From contig CM055816.1 in the NCBI GenBank assembly GCA_029582265.1, positions 28,378,366 through 28,442,365 on the forward strand: a DNA stretch of 64,000 nt, given 5' to 3'. The notes under the pieces were generated by a model. That model searched no databases. It had not been told where the DNA came from and was given only the letters and a program-made list of their open reading frames with translations. The translations under genes were made by a program, and so were the position numbers. Shown here piece by piece: positions 39,160-49,654 of the stretch (positions are counted from its first letter, which is position 1; the number at the start of each line of letters is the position of its first letter). This DNA comes from Zoroaster sp. YZ-2022. Lineage: Eukaryota; Echinodermata; Asteroidea; Forcipulatida; Zoroasteridae.

Positions 39160-39420
39160 GGACACAGCATAACGCGCTATTTTAGGCACATCCGGGCATT
39201 TCACATTCATTTTGCCCACTTTGAAATGGTGGCCGGCCGTCTCCACAGTGCGGCATCACGGCTCCGATCCGTAACGTACACGTCGACAGCGACCGGAGGC
39301 TCTTAGTTCTTATATTAGATAACCTCTATGGACTTCAACCGCACCCACCGGGCGTGCTGACCATTTCCACACATTAACTATCCCATAGTTCACCGCGACC
39401 AAATTTGACCTTTAACCCGT
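39160..39420 (+). promoter_or_regulatory. CpG-richer block with possible mini-ORF
   Basis: In otherwise AT-rich DNA this block has many CpGs. It includes an ATG at 39226 (TTGAAATGGTGG) opening a 26-codon frame, MVAGRLHSAASRLRSVTYTS and on, to TAG at 39306. Its arginine- and serine-rich start again looks like a mitochondrial leader. It could be a captured promoter/first exon or chance. Confidence 0.3.
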
Positions 39421-39429
39421 ATAATGGGA

Positions 39430-39670
39430 ATTTGCTTTGCTATTGCCGTGTCGAAAATGCTTTTGCTGTGGAATTCAAGTTTTGCCGTGTCGAATTTGCT
39501 TTTGCCGTGGGAATTTGCTTTTGCCGTGACGCTTTTGCTTTTTGCCGTGAGGAATTTGCTTTTGCTGTGGGAATTTGCTTTTGCCGTGACGCTTTTGCTT
39601 TTGCCGTGAGGAATTTGTGCTTTTGCCGTGACGCTTTTGCATGACCCATCAGGAATTTGCTTTTGCGTGA
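39430..39670 (-). repeat. ACGGCAAAAGCAAA minisatellite, right end (inverted)
   Basis: Reverse complement of the array at 34330: TTTGCTTTTGCCGTG units alternating with GACGC and GGGAA spacers. Confidence 0.9.
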
Positions 39671-39688
39671 CAGCTAGGGGCCACTGTA

Positions 39689-40845
39689 CGTAACAGTGGT
39701 TTATTGGACGAGAATTAGCATATAACGTTTTACAACAATAATTGCTTAAAATGACTATAGAAGCTAATTATTTCATTAAGTCCATCATACACTTATTTGG
39801 AATTTTCTTAAGTATTTCGCAACAAGAAAACAGATGAACTAGTCCTCCAGATGGTACCAAAAATTAGCTGGTCTTTATGGACAAACATCCACATGATCAA
39901 AGTGAATATTTAAATGGCCAATATCATTGATCTGAACAGAATTTCTAAATTAGGCTTGGAATCAGTGTCCTAGGCTTGAAGACAACACTCCTGGGATCCC
40001 ATGCCCCATTGATCGTGAGACAAGACGGTCCCTCAAGAATATAAGGTTATGAAACATTCATTGAACTCATAACTCATTTAGCTCAAAGACTTTACAAGGG
40101 AAATTTGGCCTTGTTCTACTAATCGCGCTACATACATGTACCCGGTATTTCATCAGTTTTGAAGTCAACTTCAGATCTCACAAACCGGATAATTTTTTAT
40201 ATCTTTATACTAATGATCAATGACTATAATAATATATGTGCAAAATCAGACGTATTTACTATCGCTTCGTGCATATCGTAGCCCTCTAGCTGGAAGATGC
40301 CTCTATGATAATACAAATTACAAAAAACCAAACCAAAACCAAACCAGAACCAAACCAAACCATAGGGGAAATTAGCGATGAAGGAGGCAGGTAAAAGAGG
40401 AATAAGTGTCCATCATCCATCACTCTGCAAATAAATTTACCCTATACTTTATCATATGTGGAACTCTTTAGTAGTTTGCACCCTTTTTGCCAAGATGTCT
40501 CATTTTCATTTCACCCACACTGGATCCATCCCTGCTTACATGTGTCTGTACCTGTTTGGACCATTAAAGATAATATTAGTTTGTCATCAAAACAAATTTA
40601 TTGATTTTCTGTATCTCTCTGCTGATAAATGATTTATATAATATTCTGGTAGTTTTAAGCTCATTTTGTTTGATCCAACAACCGTTACAAGCGCAAAGCA
40701 ATGAAGACACTTGAACAAAAGAGGTAAGAGTTGAAACCTCCTATTATATTGTTTGCCGACAGCAAGGAAAAAACGAAAATGGAAACACCTAAATTGGCCT
40801 CCACCAAAAAGATAATTATACCCAGATGAAAGTGACACATTGTCA
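39689..40845. repeat. Composite repeat array, right edge (diverged)
   Basis: Continues the split core module and then the linker and the start of a further core module (CCTGTTTGGACCATTAAAG at 40550). It is cleanly sequenced yet more diverged than the units at 1-6 kb, as expected at an array edge that no longer exchanges with the rest. Confidence 0.75.
40326..40363. repeat. (ACCAAA)n short tandem repeat
   Basis: Imperfect ACCAAA/ACCAAAACC units. Confidence 0.8.
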
Positions 40846-41037
40846 GATTGCAAACAGGGCATGGAATCGAGTACATGCGAAGTTTAGATTAACTCATCAC
40901 TGCACCGAAAAGAATACACCACAGAAGCAAAGTCAGACCATTGCTGCTGCATAAATTGAGCCAGTGATTGTTCCGCCAGAGAAACCAGATCACTGATCCA
41001 ATGTCCTACAGGAAGTCTGCTCGATCGTGACGATACT
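40845..41037. mobile_element. Diverged AAAGGGACA-type MITE cut by the gap
   Basis: Contains GGGCATGGAATCG, TTGCTGCATAAATTGAGCCAG and, at the gap edge, TCTGCTCGATCGTGACGA. These match the order in the element at 45857-46081. The last bases are lost in the N run. Confidence 0.55.
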
Positions 41038-41537
41038 NNNNNNNNNNNNNNNNNNNNNNNNNNNNNNNNNNNNNNNNNNNNNNNNNNNNNNNNNNNNNNN
41101 NNNNNNNNNNNNNNNNNNNNNNNNNNNNNNNNNNNNNNNNNNNNNNNNNNNNNNNNNNNNNNNNNNNNNNNNNNNNNNNNNNNNNNNNNNNNNNNNNNNN
41201 NNNNNNNNNNNNNNNNNNNNNNNNNNNNNNNNNNNNNNNNNNNNNNNNNNNNNNNNNNNNNNNNNNNNNNNNNNNNNNNNNNNNNNNNNNNNNNNNNNNN
41301 NNNNNNNNNNNNNNNNNNNNNNNNNNNNNNNNNNNNNNNNNNNNNNNNNNNNNNNNNNNNNNNNNNNNNNNNNNNNNNNNNNNNNNNNNNNNNNNNNNNN
41401 NNNNNNNNNNNNNNNNNNNNNNNNNNNNNNNNNNNNNNNNNNNNNNNNNNNNNNNNNNNNNNNNNNNNNNNNNNNNNNNNNNNNNNNNNNNNNNNNNNNN
41501 NNNNNNNNNNNNNNNNNNNNNNNNNNNNNNNNNNNNN
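41038..41537. other. Assembly gap (500 N)
   Basis: Exactly 500 unknown bases, so the true length is unknown. Confidence 0.99.
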
Positions 41538-41962
41538 ATTGCCCAATTTATATTTCTGAACTACTTAAAGTCTACACTCCATCACGCAATTTGCGCTCCA
41601 GCAACATGTCACCCTCAGAAGCTAACGCTTCAAAAACGGAACTGGGGTGATAGGTCGTTTTCTGTCGCAGCTCCTGAGACTCTGGAATCATCTTCCAACT
41701 AAAACTCAAATCTTTGTCATAGTATAACCAGATTCAAGTCGATGCTTAAAACTCATCTTTATGTCACAACTCTTTAAAAGATGATGTATATTTGTACTGC
41801 ATTGTAGGTACATGTATCTCGGTACATAATTTGTTTTCCCTATATACAACTCATGTATGTATATTGTTTGTATTACATCGTTTTTCTTGTTTCCACGGCC
41901 TGAGCGCCCAGCAGGGTGTGGAGGTAAGTGCGCTAAAAATCTGCGTATTATTATTATTATTA
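41538..41962 (+). pseudogene. CR1/L2-like LINE, C-terminal coding and 3' end
   Basis: The plus strand carries the characteristic end of a non-LTR reverse transcriptase: LLKVYTPSRNLRSSN, then, after a stop, DRSFSVAAPETLE and FKSMLKTHLY-like pieces separated by frameshifts. The element ends in a 3' unit (GTAAGTGCGCTAAAAATCTGCG) followed by (TAT)n at 41946-41962. The short microsatellite tail and the SFSVAAP motif point to the CR1/L2 side of LINE diversity. The upstream part is in the gap. It is clearly inactive. Confidence 0.75.
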
Positions 41963-41969
41963 AATTGAA

Positions 41970-42105
41970 CCCTTTTCCATTTCTAGAATAGGAATGGAAA
42001 GTTTAAAATTGTAACCTTTCCATTTTAAGGTGATAGGAATGGAAGGTTTGCAATTGTAACCTTCCATTCTAAGATAGGGAATGGAATGATTGTAATTGTA
42101 ACCAT
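41970..42105. repeat. About 53-bp tandem repeat, three copies
   Basis: Units carry GGAATGGAA, then ATTGTAACC, then TTCCATT, so each can also fold on itself. Confidence 0.75.
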
Positions 42106-43040
42106 TAAAATATTATAATAAAAGTTATAAAGTATGAATTAAAGGTTTTGTCTCAGAATTGCTAATTTAAAGACGTATTATATTTTATTAGTAAAACAAA
42201 ATGTGAGAATGTGAACATTTAAATGAATTAGCGTAATTGGTACAGTTCCGTCACAGGTAACACATTTCGTAAGAAAACCTTTAATAAGAGGAGTAGAACA
42301 AAACAAACAACTAACTTCAATCTTTATAGCAATAATTTCTCACACGTTGATTACGAGGACTTTTTGTGAAAAAAATCGTTATACGTTCACTTATGATTAA
42401 GTAAAATTTTTGAATATCAGATCAACTGTGTTGATGTAGAGAGGGAGACAGTGATTTTCTTTATTCAAACTTGTTTGACACTTATATAGTGAAATTGAAC
42501 ACATGTATTTCTTGATCACTTTAACAAAAGCATGATCTGATTGAAACATATGGAAAATGGGTCTTATATTCAGGCATACACTGTTGTATGCCTTAAATGT
42601 ATTATTAGCATTTGTCTGAGTTTGCCCCAGGACATGTTCCAGGGTGTGCAGCTTGAAAGTCCTTTCATTACTTAATACCGAGTAAATAATTATATAGCAT
42701 ATACTGAATTAAGAAGGCAGATTGACCTCTTCCATTAAGATGTCAGATTCATTTAGTATATCGACATATTTTGTTTGCATTGAGTGAACTAATTAATTTC
42801 AATAAGGATGTAGATTCATCCATCCAGTCACATTAGTCGATAATGTTAAAATTGAATTAGGCCTATGTGACATTTGATTTGAAGCGTATACTCTTTTGAT
42901 TTAGTGGATTTCTTGGCAGGAAATAGTGTATATATGTAAATAAACTGTTTGAAGCTGTTTTACAAGAGTTACGAGATTGAATTTAAAATTAATAGGTGTT
43001 CAGAGCCGGCCTGATAGAAATTATGGAAAAAATGTTTATT
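42106..43040. other. AT-rich intergenic sequence
   Basis: I see no coding frame, splice-flanked exon or repeat boundary here. Confidence 0.6.
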
Positions 43041-43345
43041 TTTGTAAATAATGAAGAATTATAAAGCGCACAAATCCACCCAAAAGTGCTCATGGCACTG
43101 ATACAAATAAGATAACTTAAATACAAAAATACAAGGATACAGCAGAAAAAACAGAATAACAACATTATGTAAATGCTTCATTAAAAAGATGAGTTTTTAG
43201 GTTTTTCTTAAATTGGATAAGAGAAACCGATGATTTGACATATGATGGCAATTGATTCCATGGACGTGGTGCTGCATGAGAAAAAGAGCAACTTGAGTTA
43301 TTTCAGATTCACCAATAGTAATATAAGGATTATATAACAGGTACG
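43040..43345. repeat. Dispersed repeat with TATAAAGCGCACAAATCCACC start
   Basis: The opening resembles the tail of the SINEs at 60.99 and 62.5 kb (TATAGCGCACGAATCCACC). The remainder (AAAAGATGAGTTTTTAGG, then TTGATTCCATGG and GCTGCATGAGAAA) follows a pattern common in dispersed repeats of marine animals. No family name is assigned. Confidence 0.5.
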
Positions 43346-43857
43346 AGCGCGGTTAGCTAACTCGACACCAGGACATAATTAATTTTATACAAGCTGACGC
43401 TTTGACTTGTATTAAAATGGATAATTTGTTTATTCTTTTCCCGCTGCTAGTGAAGGGATACGATCAACGCTGTATATAATATAAGTGGGATAGGTGTTTT
43501 TGATAAAACTACCCCAAATAAAATAATAGTACAATAAAAAATTAAATACAATGAAAATATAACAATGAAAATATAATAAAAATAAATGAAATGAAATGGC
43601 CTATCTGGTGTCGAAACTCATACGGCGGAACGGGAATTGGTGATGGTAGCTGGAAGACGAAAGTTGGATGACGGAAAACAGTTCTTGTGGGGAAGGAGGG
43701 GCTTGAAGGACTTTAGTTGCAGAGGAGGGTTAAAGATGAAGACACTTGAAGCGAAAACAGCTCCTTATCCTTGATCAGGGGATAGGAGACTGTTTTCGTA
43801 AATTATCAATTGATGAACGATGATCTGTCCTGCTGGCTCTTTGTAGATTTGCTCGGC
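43346..43857. other. AT-rich intergenic sequence with A-rich stretch
   Basis: Includes a simple A-rich tract (about 43500-43600). Nothing else is recognised. Confidence 0.5.
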
Positions 43858-43999
43858 CTAGAGCAGGACAGGGATAACATATATGTAGTAGTGATGATGT
43901 AGGTCGGGCGCAATCCAATGAAGTTGTCCGACAGAGGTAAAATTTGTTAACGGTGAAGAAATACGCTCTCCTCTGTCGGTGTCCAGTGGCCAAGTCATA
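43858..43999 (-). repeat. About 140-bp direct repeat, copy 1
   Basis: About 90% alike by eye to 45217-45356, in the same orientation. Key segments are GATGATGTAGGTCGGGCGCA and CTCTGTCGGTGTCCAGTGG. Confidence 0.8.
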
Positions 44000-45216
44000 T
44001 AAAATATTAATTTAATAAAATAAGAACTAACAATTATACAATAAAAATATACTACAGCTTAGGCCTAATCTTGAAACAAACAAGTCAATAAAAGGAACCT
44101 TGCTTATGAAATGTGTGGTCCTATAGTCACTCCACACTAGTCAATGAAGTGGTTACAAGGACATTTCAGCAAGACCAGTGCCCCAGGCAAAATGACCAGT
44201 CATGAGTTATAATCAAATTAGTGTTGCAAAGCACTATACCAAAACAAGTCATGAAACTATTAAAACATCAAATATGGCTTTACTTTTAGCTATTAGTTTA
44301 ACTTGACAGTGAATTAAAGAGTCAAAGTGAATATCAAAAGATTATAAAGAAAACAATAAAGTAAAATCAAAGAAATGTCAATCATAGCACTAACTAAATA
44401 TCATCTTGAATAAATGCAGAAATCAATTAAATCAATTAAATCAAAGAAACTTATAATGCAAGAACCAGTCCTTGCCTTTTATAATACTCAAAAGGAATCA
44501 AAAAGTCAGATTTGGAATAAAGCTATTACTAAATCTTGGAACATTAAAACAAATAAATCACTCAACCTAGCAAGGCCAGTTGAGGGTGGAAGATGGACCA
44601 AATTGCCCAAGGGGATATTTAACTGTACTTAAATAACATATGGTTCTAGACAAAGCAAGGACAAGTGGCTGTGTATGCAATAACCCAAAAACTGATGTAC
44701 AAGCTTATTGTTTAATGCTTTGACTCCAAAGTGATTATGTGACCAGAGAAACCAGTAAAGGCATGGTGATGAAATAATAAAATATACATGTGCACTAAAA
44801 CATGTGAAAGGAACATGAAAACCTTGGGAAGAGTTTCAGAACATAATGTAAAATGAATGTACCCATTCTCATGGTATTGGGTACGTAGACATTAAATTAA
44901 ACCTATTCAAGAAAATCCAGTTCCACTCAGTGGAAGATAATAAGACAAATGCAATCTGCATTTTGCAGGCAATCAAAAGTAAAATGAGCATGGAAAACTT
45001 AAGTCACAATTATTATATCAAACAGAGCTTTAAATAAAAACTATTTTTGTTGAACTTAATTAATATTAAACCTAAAGAAACTAGCATCACAACACAGAAA
45101 ACGTACAGTGATTGTTTAAAGTCAATGAAAAACGACATCCGGTCTAAACTTTAGATAAAGAATGGAATCTAAGCCTAGAATACAAGTATGAAATAAAGTA
45201 AATCAAACTCACCTCA
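44000..45216. other. AT-rich spacer between the two 140-bp repeats
   Basis: No gene or repeat recognised. The frame at 44414-44632 is lysine/asparagine-rich with no supporting features. Confidence 0.5.
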
Positions 45217-45356
45217 GAGCAGGACAGGGATAAATATATGTAAGTAGTGATGATGTAGGTCGGGCGCAATCCAAATGAAGTTGTCCGACAGAGGTACAAT
45301 GAAAACGGTGAAGAAAATACACTCTCCTCTGTCGGTGTCCAGTGGCCAAGTGCCAG
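45217..45356 (-). repeat. About 140-bp direct repeat, copy 2, with splice-donor-like end
   Basis: On the minus strand this copy ends TGCTCTGAG|GTGAGTTTG, a good splice donor, while copy 1 has CTCTAGGCC at the same place. It may be a duplicated untranslated or coding exon, or short terminal repeats of a small element 1.5 kb long. Confidence 0.6.
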
Positions 45357-45479
45357 AAAACTTGCTTTGGTCACTGACCTCTGGCCAGCTCTTCCTCAAT
45401 GCCCTATGATTGGTTGCAAGGCCTGCTACCAATCACCCACTTACCACTCACCAGTCCAGCACCCATCCCTAGACTCGCC

Positions 45480-45751
45480 CTAGTCCTAGTTGGACATAGG
45501 TAAACTAGGAAAAAAATGGGGTCCTGCAATTTCATCCCATTACAAATAGAATCTTTATAAAGTTGTTGACGTGAACCAATTATCATAAACTCTGTTTTGT
45601 CATCATTCAGTTTAAGGAAGATATCCTGCATCCAAGCTCGAATTTCATAAACACATGATTCAATGAGCCCAATACTCTCATCAGCAAATTTTTGGGAAGG
45701 TTCGAAAGAGAAAATATAGTTTTTAAATTGACTGTGATAATTTATGATCAT
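45480..45751 (-). pseudogene. LINE reverse transcriptase fragment (CR1/L2-like)
   Basis: The minus strand reads through CVYEIRAWMQDIFLKLNDDK followed by TEFMIIGSRQQL. This is the LKLN-x-DKTE region just after the catalytic YxDD box in non-LTR reverse transcriptases. Only about 60 codons match; the frame then runs into unrelated sequence ending near 45404. Neither the catalytic box nor the endonuclease is present, so this is an internal fragment. It lies opposite in orientation to the 3' fragment at 41538. Confidence 0.75.
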
Positions 45752-45856
45752 AAAATAGTTCCTTACAAAATTACAATATCGTTATGGAACGAATACTCGA
45801 CACCGAGGAATCAAATTGCTGGGCATTACGAGCATACGGTTTGCCGTAGAAAAAAT

Positions 45857-46081
45857 ACTTAAAGGGGTTGTATCGTCACGATCATAGGACATGGAATCGG
45901 AGTGCTAGTTTTAGATTAACAGTGACTGAAAGTAATACCCCCACATGATAAGGTCATATTATTGTTGCATAAATGAGCCAGTACGGTAATTTTCAGTCAC
46001 TATGTTCATGTTAAACTAGGACACCGATTCCATGCCCTGTTGAAAGTCTGCTCTGATCGTGACGACACTGTCCCTTTAAGT
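45857..46081. mobile_element. Foldback MITE with about 95-bp arms
   Basis: Left arm ACTTAAAGGGGTTGTATCG and right arm complement ACTTAAAGGGACAGTGTCG continue in parallel through CGTCACGATCA, GGAATCGG and AGTGACTGAAA, so almost the whole 225 bp folds on itself. Related single arms lie inside the array core modules (for example near 2298 and 4566) and diverged copies lie at 18395 and 40845. Confidence 0.8.
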
Positions 46082-47003
46082 GAAAGTCTTATTGGAAATC
46101 AAATGCAAATATTTATAGCACGTTTTGGTTGTGAAATTAACCTTAATCTTATTCGAAGCTTCCCTGAAAAATATATGACAATCTAAACCTATTTGATTGT
46201 AACTGAACTTAAATTAACGACAAGTTTATTCTCCTGTAGTGTACGAACAGAATTATTTATATTGCAATATATCCAAACAGGGTGTCCCAAAAATGTCAAC
46301 ATTTTTCTTATAAAGAACTGCGCTGCTTATAAAGAACTGCGCTGAGAATTAAAATTTAAACTGATACTAATGATTGATCACTTCTCTGTGAGTAAGGAGA
46401 ACGGCTATTTTATGTTTCCATTGATTGGATGAATATTATATGAACCGGCGCCTGTAGATCGCAATTGACCAAATTACTCATTTTGTGCATCAGACAGGAA
46501 TGACGTTTAAAGCAATGAGCGTGATTTGTAAAATCTTTCTTTTAAAGGGAGTGTATACGATTTGTAATGCATCTGTAGAGAAATAAAATATTAATGCATA
46601 ATGCATTACCCTTTTTTTCATCAGACCAATAAGGATACATGTATCTGCTTAGTCCATCTACGGTCACATGATGTGGTTGGTCTATTTAAAGATATACATT
46701 TTCATATTCAAATTACATGACTATAATATTATGAATAATTGATCAGCAGATCGAGTTGGCAACACAAGTATGTAGAGCGCCCTCTGCCGCTCAAAATTAT
46801 ACAACTCTTTGGTGGGTTTCAACCACTGATCCCTTTTACTGACTAGATAAAGGGTTGGCCCATTGGTGCCTAATAAATTACTGAAGTCATCACAAGGGCC
46901 ATTTTACCATTCCACAAACATAAAGACCACAAAGGAAATACACACAGGAACACAATGAACGCATATACAATGGGGAGGGGTGATTCTCTCTGTGTAGCTT
47001 TGC
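46082..47003. other. AT-rich intergenic sequence
   Basis: A short direct repeat CTTATAAAGAACTGCGCTG occurs at about 46308 and 46327, next to CAGGGTGTCCCAAAAA, a motif often seen at mariner-type ends. No partner end was found. Confidence 0.5.
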
Positions 47004-47135
<132 letters not shown>

Positions 47136-47154
47136 TACAGATTCAGAGTTTGTT

Positions 47155-48125
47155 TTGACACAAACTCTAGGTGTTCGGGAGGGTGTAAAGGTCAAATTGG
47201 GCTCAACTTTGTTTAAATATTTTGTGACAATTAACGATCTGTACAATAGTGCAAAGATTGTGAATTAACTCTTGTGGAAGATATTGTTTTAAATATTAAA
47301 CTTTGACTTCCGGTTTGGACAGGAAGTAAAGGTCAAATTGGAGTCACCTTTGTGTAAAATTGTTTTGACAATTAACGATCTGTACAATGGTGCTAAAATT
47401 GTGAATTTACCTCTTGTGGTTGTTGACATATGATTTGTTTGTTAATATTAAACTTTGACTTCCGGTTTGGACAGGAAGTAAAGGTCAAATTGTGGTCACC
47501 TTTTTGTAAATATTTTTTGACAATTAACGATCAGTACAACGGTGCAAAAACTCTGAATTTACCTCTTTTGGTTGTTGAGATGATTTTTTTAAATGTTAAA
47601 CTTTGACTTTGGACAGGAAGTAAGGTCAAATTGGGTCACCTTTTTGTAAATATTTTTTGACAATTAACGATGAGTACAATGGTGCAAAAAATGTCAATTT
47701 ACCTCTTGTGGTTGTTGAGATATGGTTTTTTTTAATATTAAACTTTGACTTCCGGTTTGGACAGGAAGTAAGGTCAAATTGGGGTCATCTTTTTGTAAAT
47801 ATTCTTTGACAATTAACGGTCTGTACAATGGTACAAAAATTGTGAATTTACCTGTTGTGGTTGTTGAGATATGATTTTTTAAAGATTAAACTTTGATTTC
47901 CGGTTTGGACAGGAAGTAAGGTCAAATTGGGGTCACTCACAACTCGTGTTTCATCTACTTGTTAAGTTCTAAGTACATGCCAAGTTTCAAGTTCATGTGA
48001 AGTTTGCAAGTATGTGTTTTTTTGCGGACAGTTATTGGGGAGATAAAGAAGTAAAAAAACACAAAAAACTAGAGCTTAAGTGTTTGTTAGAACAAACACA
48101 CGGTGTTCGAGTCAACTTCCGGTTC
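47155..48125 (+). mobile_element. Palindrome-tailed repeat family, copy 1
   Basis: Begins near hairpin AGAGTTTG...CAAACTCT followed by AGGTGTTCGGG, carries the array of about 148-bp repeats (47171-47938), then a conserved block (TTTCATCTACTTGTTAAGTT to AAGTATGTGTTTT, GCGGACA). It ends near hairpin GTGTTTGTT...AACAAACAC followed by GGTGTTCGAG. Its conserved block is the reverse complement of 52575-52725. The element has no coding frame. Confidence 0.7.
47171..47938 (+). repeat. 142-152 bp tandem repeat, about six units
   Basis: Unit starts (CTTTGACTTCCGG) fall at 47301, 47453, 47601, 47743 and 47891, preceded by one partial unit. Each has GGACAGGAAGTAAGGTC and CAATTAACGATC. The unit at 47601 lacks about 8 bases. 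Confidence 0.9.
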
Positions 48126-48129
48126 AATC

Positions 48130-48938
48130 AAATTATCATCGATGACGTCAATATCATATTGTGCAAGGGTTTATCATCTTTTATAATACCAATATTAATT
48201 TCATATTCAAAAGACATATCAATTTTGCGTTAGAATGTGTTGAATTTGAACTTATGAATCCACTAATTGGACCATTGGCAAGCATTTATGGTAACTCATT
48301 TCACAAGAATTACAAGCTATTAATGTAAGAAATTCAATTGTGTTTTTTTTTTCTTTTTCTAATAGGTCATTTAGTTCTTGAGATATTGTCTGTTGAACTT
48401 GGAAATGTGAGATTTAAGCAATACATTAGAAATTAACAAGTGTGACTTGGAACACAATGTTTTTTATTTTAAATATTGACACTAGCCCAACACATGCTTT
48501 TCAAAAACCATGCTAGATGATAAATCAACATTAAAAATCACTCATATGAAAATAGTTTGCCAGGTTTGTAGGTAGCCAGATCAACCTATTCAGCGTTATT
48601 ATGGGCATAAAGTCACAAAGTTGATTTAGGATAGAAGGGGACTACATGTATAGTAACTGGATTAAACTTGGCTACAAATTCAAAGAGTAGGAAGTGTGGG
48701 TTAAATTGTTTGGAGGAGTTGGGGGTTACTGAAGACAATGAAGCATGGAACACCATATAAATATTTCCCCTTTCATTTCCTTCAGCTAATTAGCCTTTCA
48801 TTAGAAAACAAGCTTATAACTACTACATGATAAAGTTGGAAGAAAGCTTGCATCCGTGCTTTCCATCTTCCACTGCCCCCCAGAAGAGTTTTTGTCAAAA
48901 AGTAAATAATTCCCAATTCAAACAAATTAAATGTAATT
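48130..48938. other. AT-rich intergenic sequence
   Basis: I see no exon with convincing splice sites and no repeat boundary. Confidence 0.5.
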
Positions 48939-49654
48939 ATATCCACTGATCAAATCTGATAATTGGTTGCCTTTTCACTTTGTTTATGGAAAACCTATCA
49001 ATTTTAGATTTAAATGAAGCCACCATTGGTATTTATCTCTTGGTATTAAGTCTTGTACAAAAATAATTTAATCTTTATTTATAATATACTTTACTTTCAG
49101 GTTAAGTTTATAACAAAAATATAATGATAAATTGACAATGATAGTGACACTGTAATCAAGCATCTCCTTATTGTGACATGCTTATAAACTGTCTTTGTTT
49201 TCACCTATACTGCAAATAATTTAAAAAATAATGTATAAAATTTGAAAACAAATTTTACATTGATTTTTACATTTTCAAGGTTGTACACATGATTGGCAAA
49301 ATGTCTGTAGCTGCATCCATACTACAGAATTACAACCTAAAGATCAGATGCCATTTTGTACATAAATTGTTAGACATTGAAATAATCAAAGAGTTGTATG
49401 GGTGCTTGTAAATTGCTAATAAAGCAATGAAATACATATTTATTTTAACTGTCTGTTGGGTTTCATGACTTGACTTTTGTGGTTACACACTTCCTCCCCA
49501 CAATCAATTGAAACCACTTTATTGGACCTGTTAACCTACATGTACTTGTAACCAATCTAGAAATGAGTGTACATGGTCTTACATGTAACAAGTGAAATGA
49601 CTTCAGTGTAAATAGACCCCAACCATGATCCTTTGACCAAGAAAACAGAATATA
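48939..49654 (+). repeat. 716-bp tandem duplication, copy 1
   Basis: Copy 1 of an AT-rich segment repeated immediately at 49655. It contains AATAAA at 49418 in a context (GCTAATAAAGCAATG) that could be a poly(A) signal for plus-strand RNA. A 30-bp piece near 49305 is missing from copy 2. Confidence 0.9.

Larger units (their letters stand above)
34311..39688. mobile_element. 5.4-kb foldback-like DNA element with minisatellite inverted ends
   Basis: Both ends are inverted copies: TACGGTGGCCC at the left, and TACAGTGGCCCC as the complement of the right end. Inside each lies an array of units of about 19-20 bp built on ACGGCAAAAGCAAA (34330-34625 forward, 39430-39670 inverted). CGTAAC flanks both sides (34305-34310 and 39689-39694), and the undisturbed array copy near 2090 has one CGTAAC, so it is a target duplication. 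Large subrepeated inverted ends resemble Foldback/Galileo-type elements, but no transposase was recognised. Confidence 0.75.

Noticed and set aside
39405..39649. Repetitive FAFAVGICFCRD-type frames
   Set aside because: They are translations of the inverted minisatellite.
40884..41650. Frames of 200 or more residues across 41038-41537
   Set aside because: Most of the length is the N gap; flanking pieces are repeat sequence. The same applies to the frames across 63145-63644.
43858..45356. A complete LTR retrotransposon bounded by the 140-bp repeats
   Set aside because: No primer-binding site, polypurine tract, target duplication or coding region is visible between them.
46271..46300. CAGGGTGTCCCAAAAA as a mariner-type terminal repeat
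   Set aside because: No complementary end or transposase was found within several kb. Kept only as a note in the intergenic entry.
47997..48233. 78-codon plus frame MKFASMCFF...
   Set aside because: It begins inside the palindrome-tailed repeat and runs out into AT-rich DNA with no splice or promoter support.
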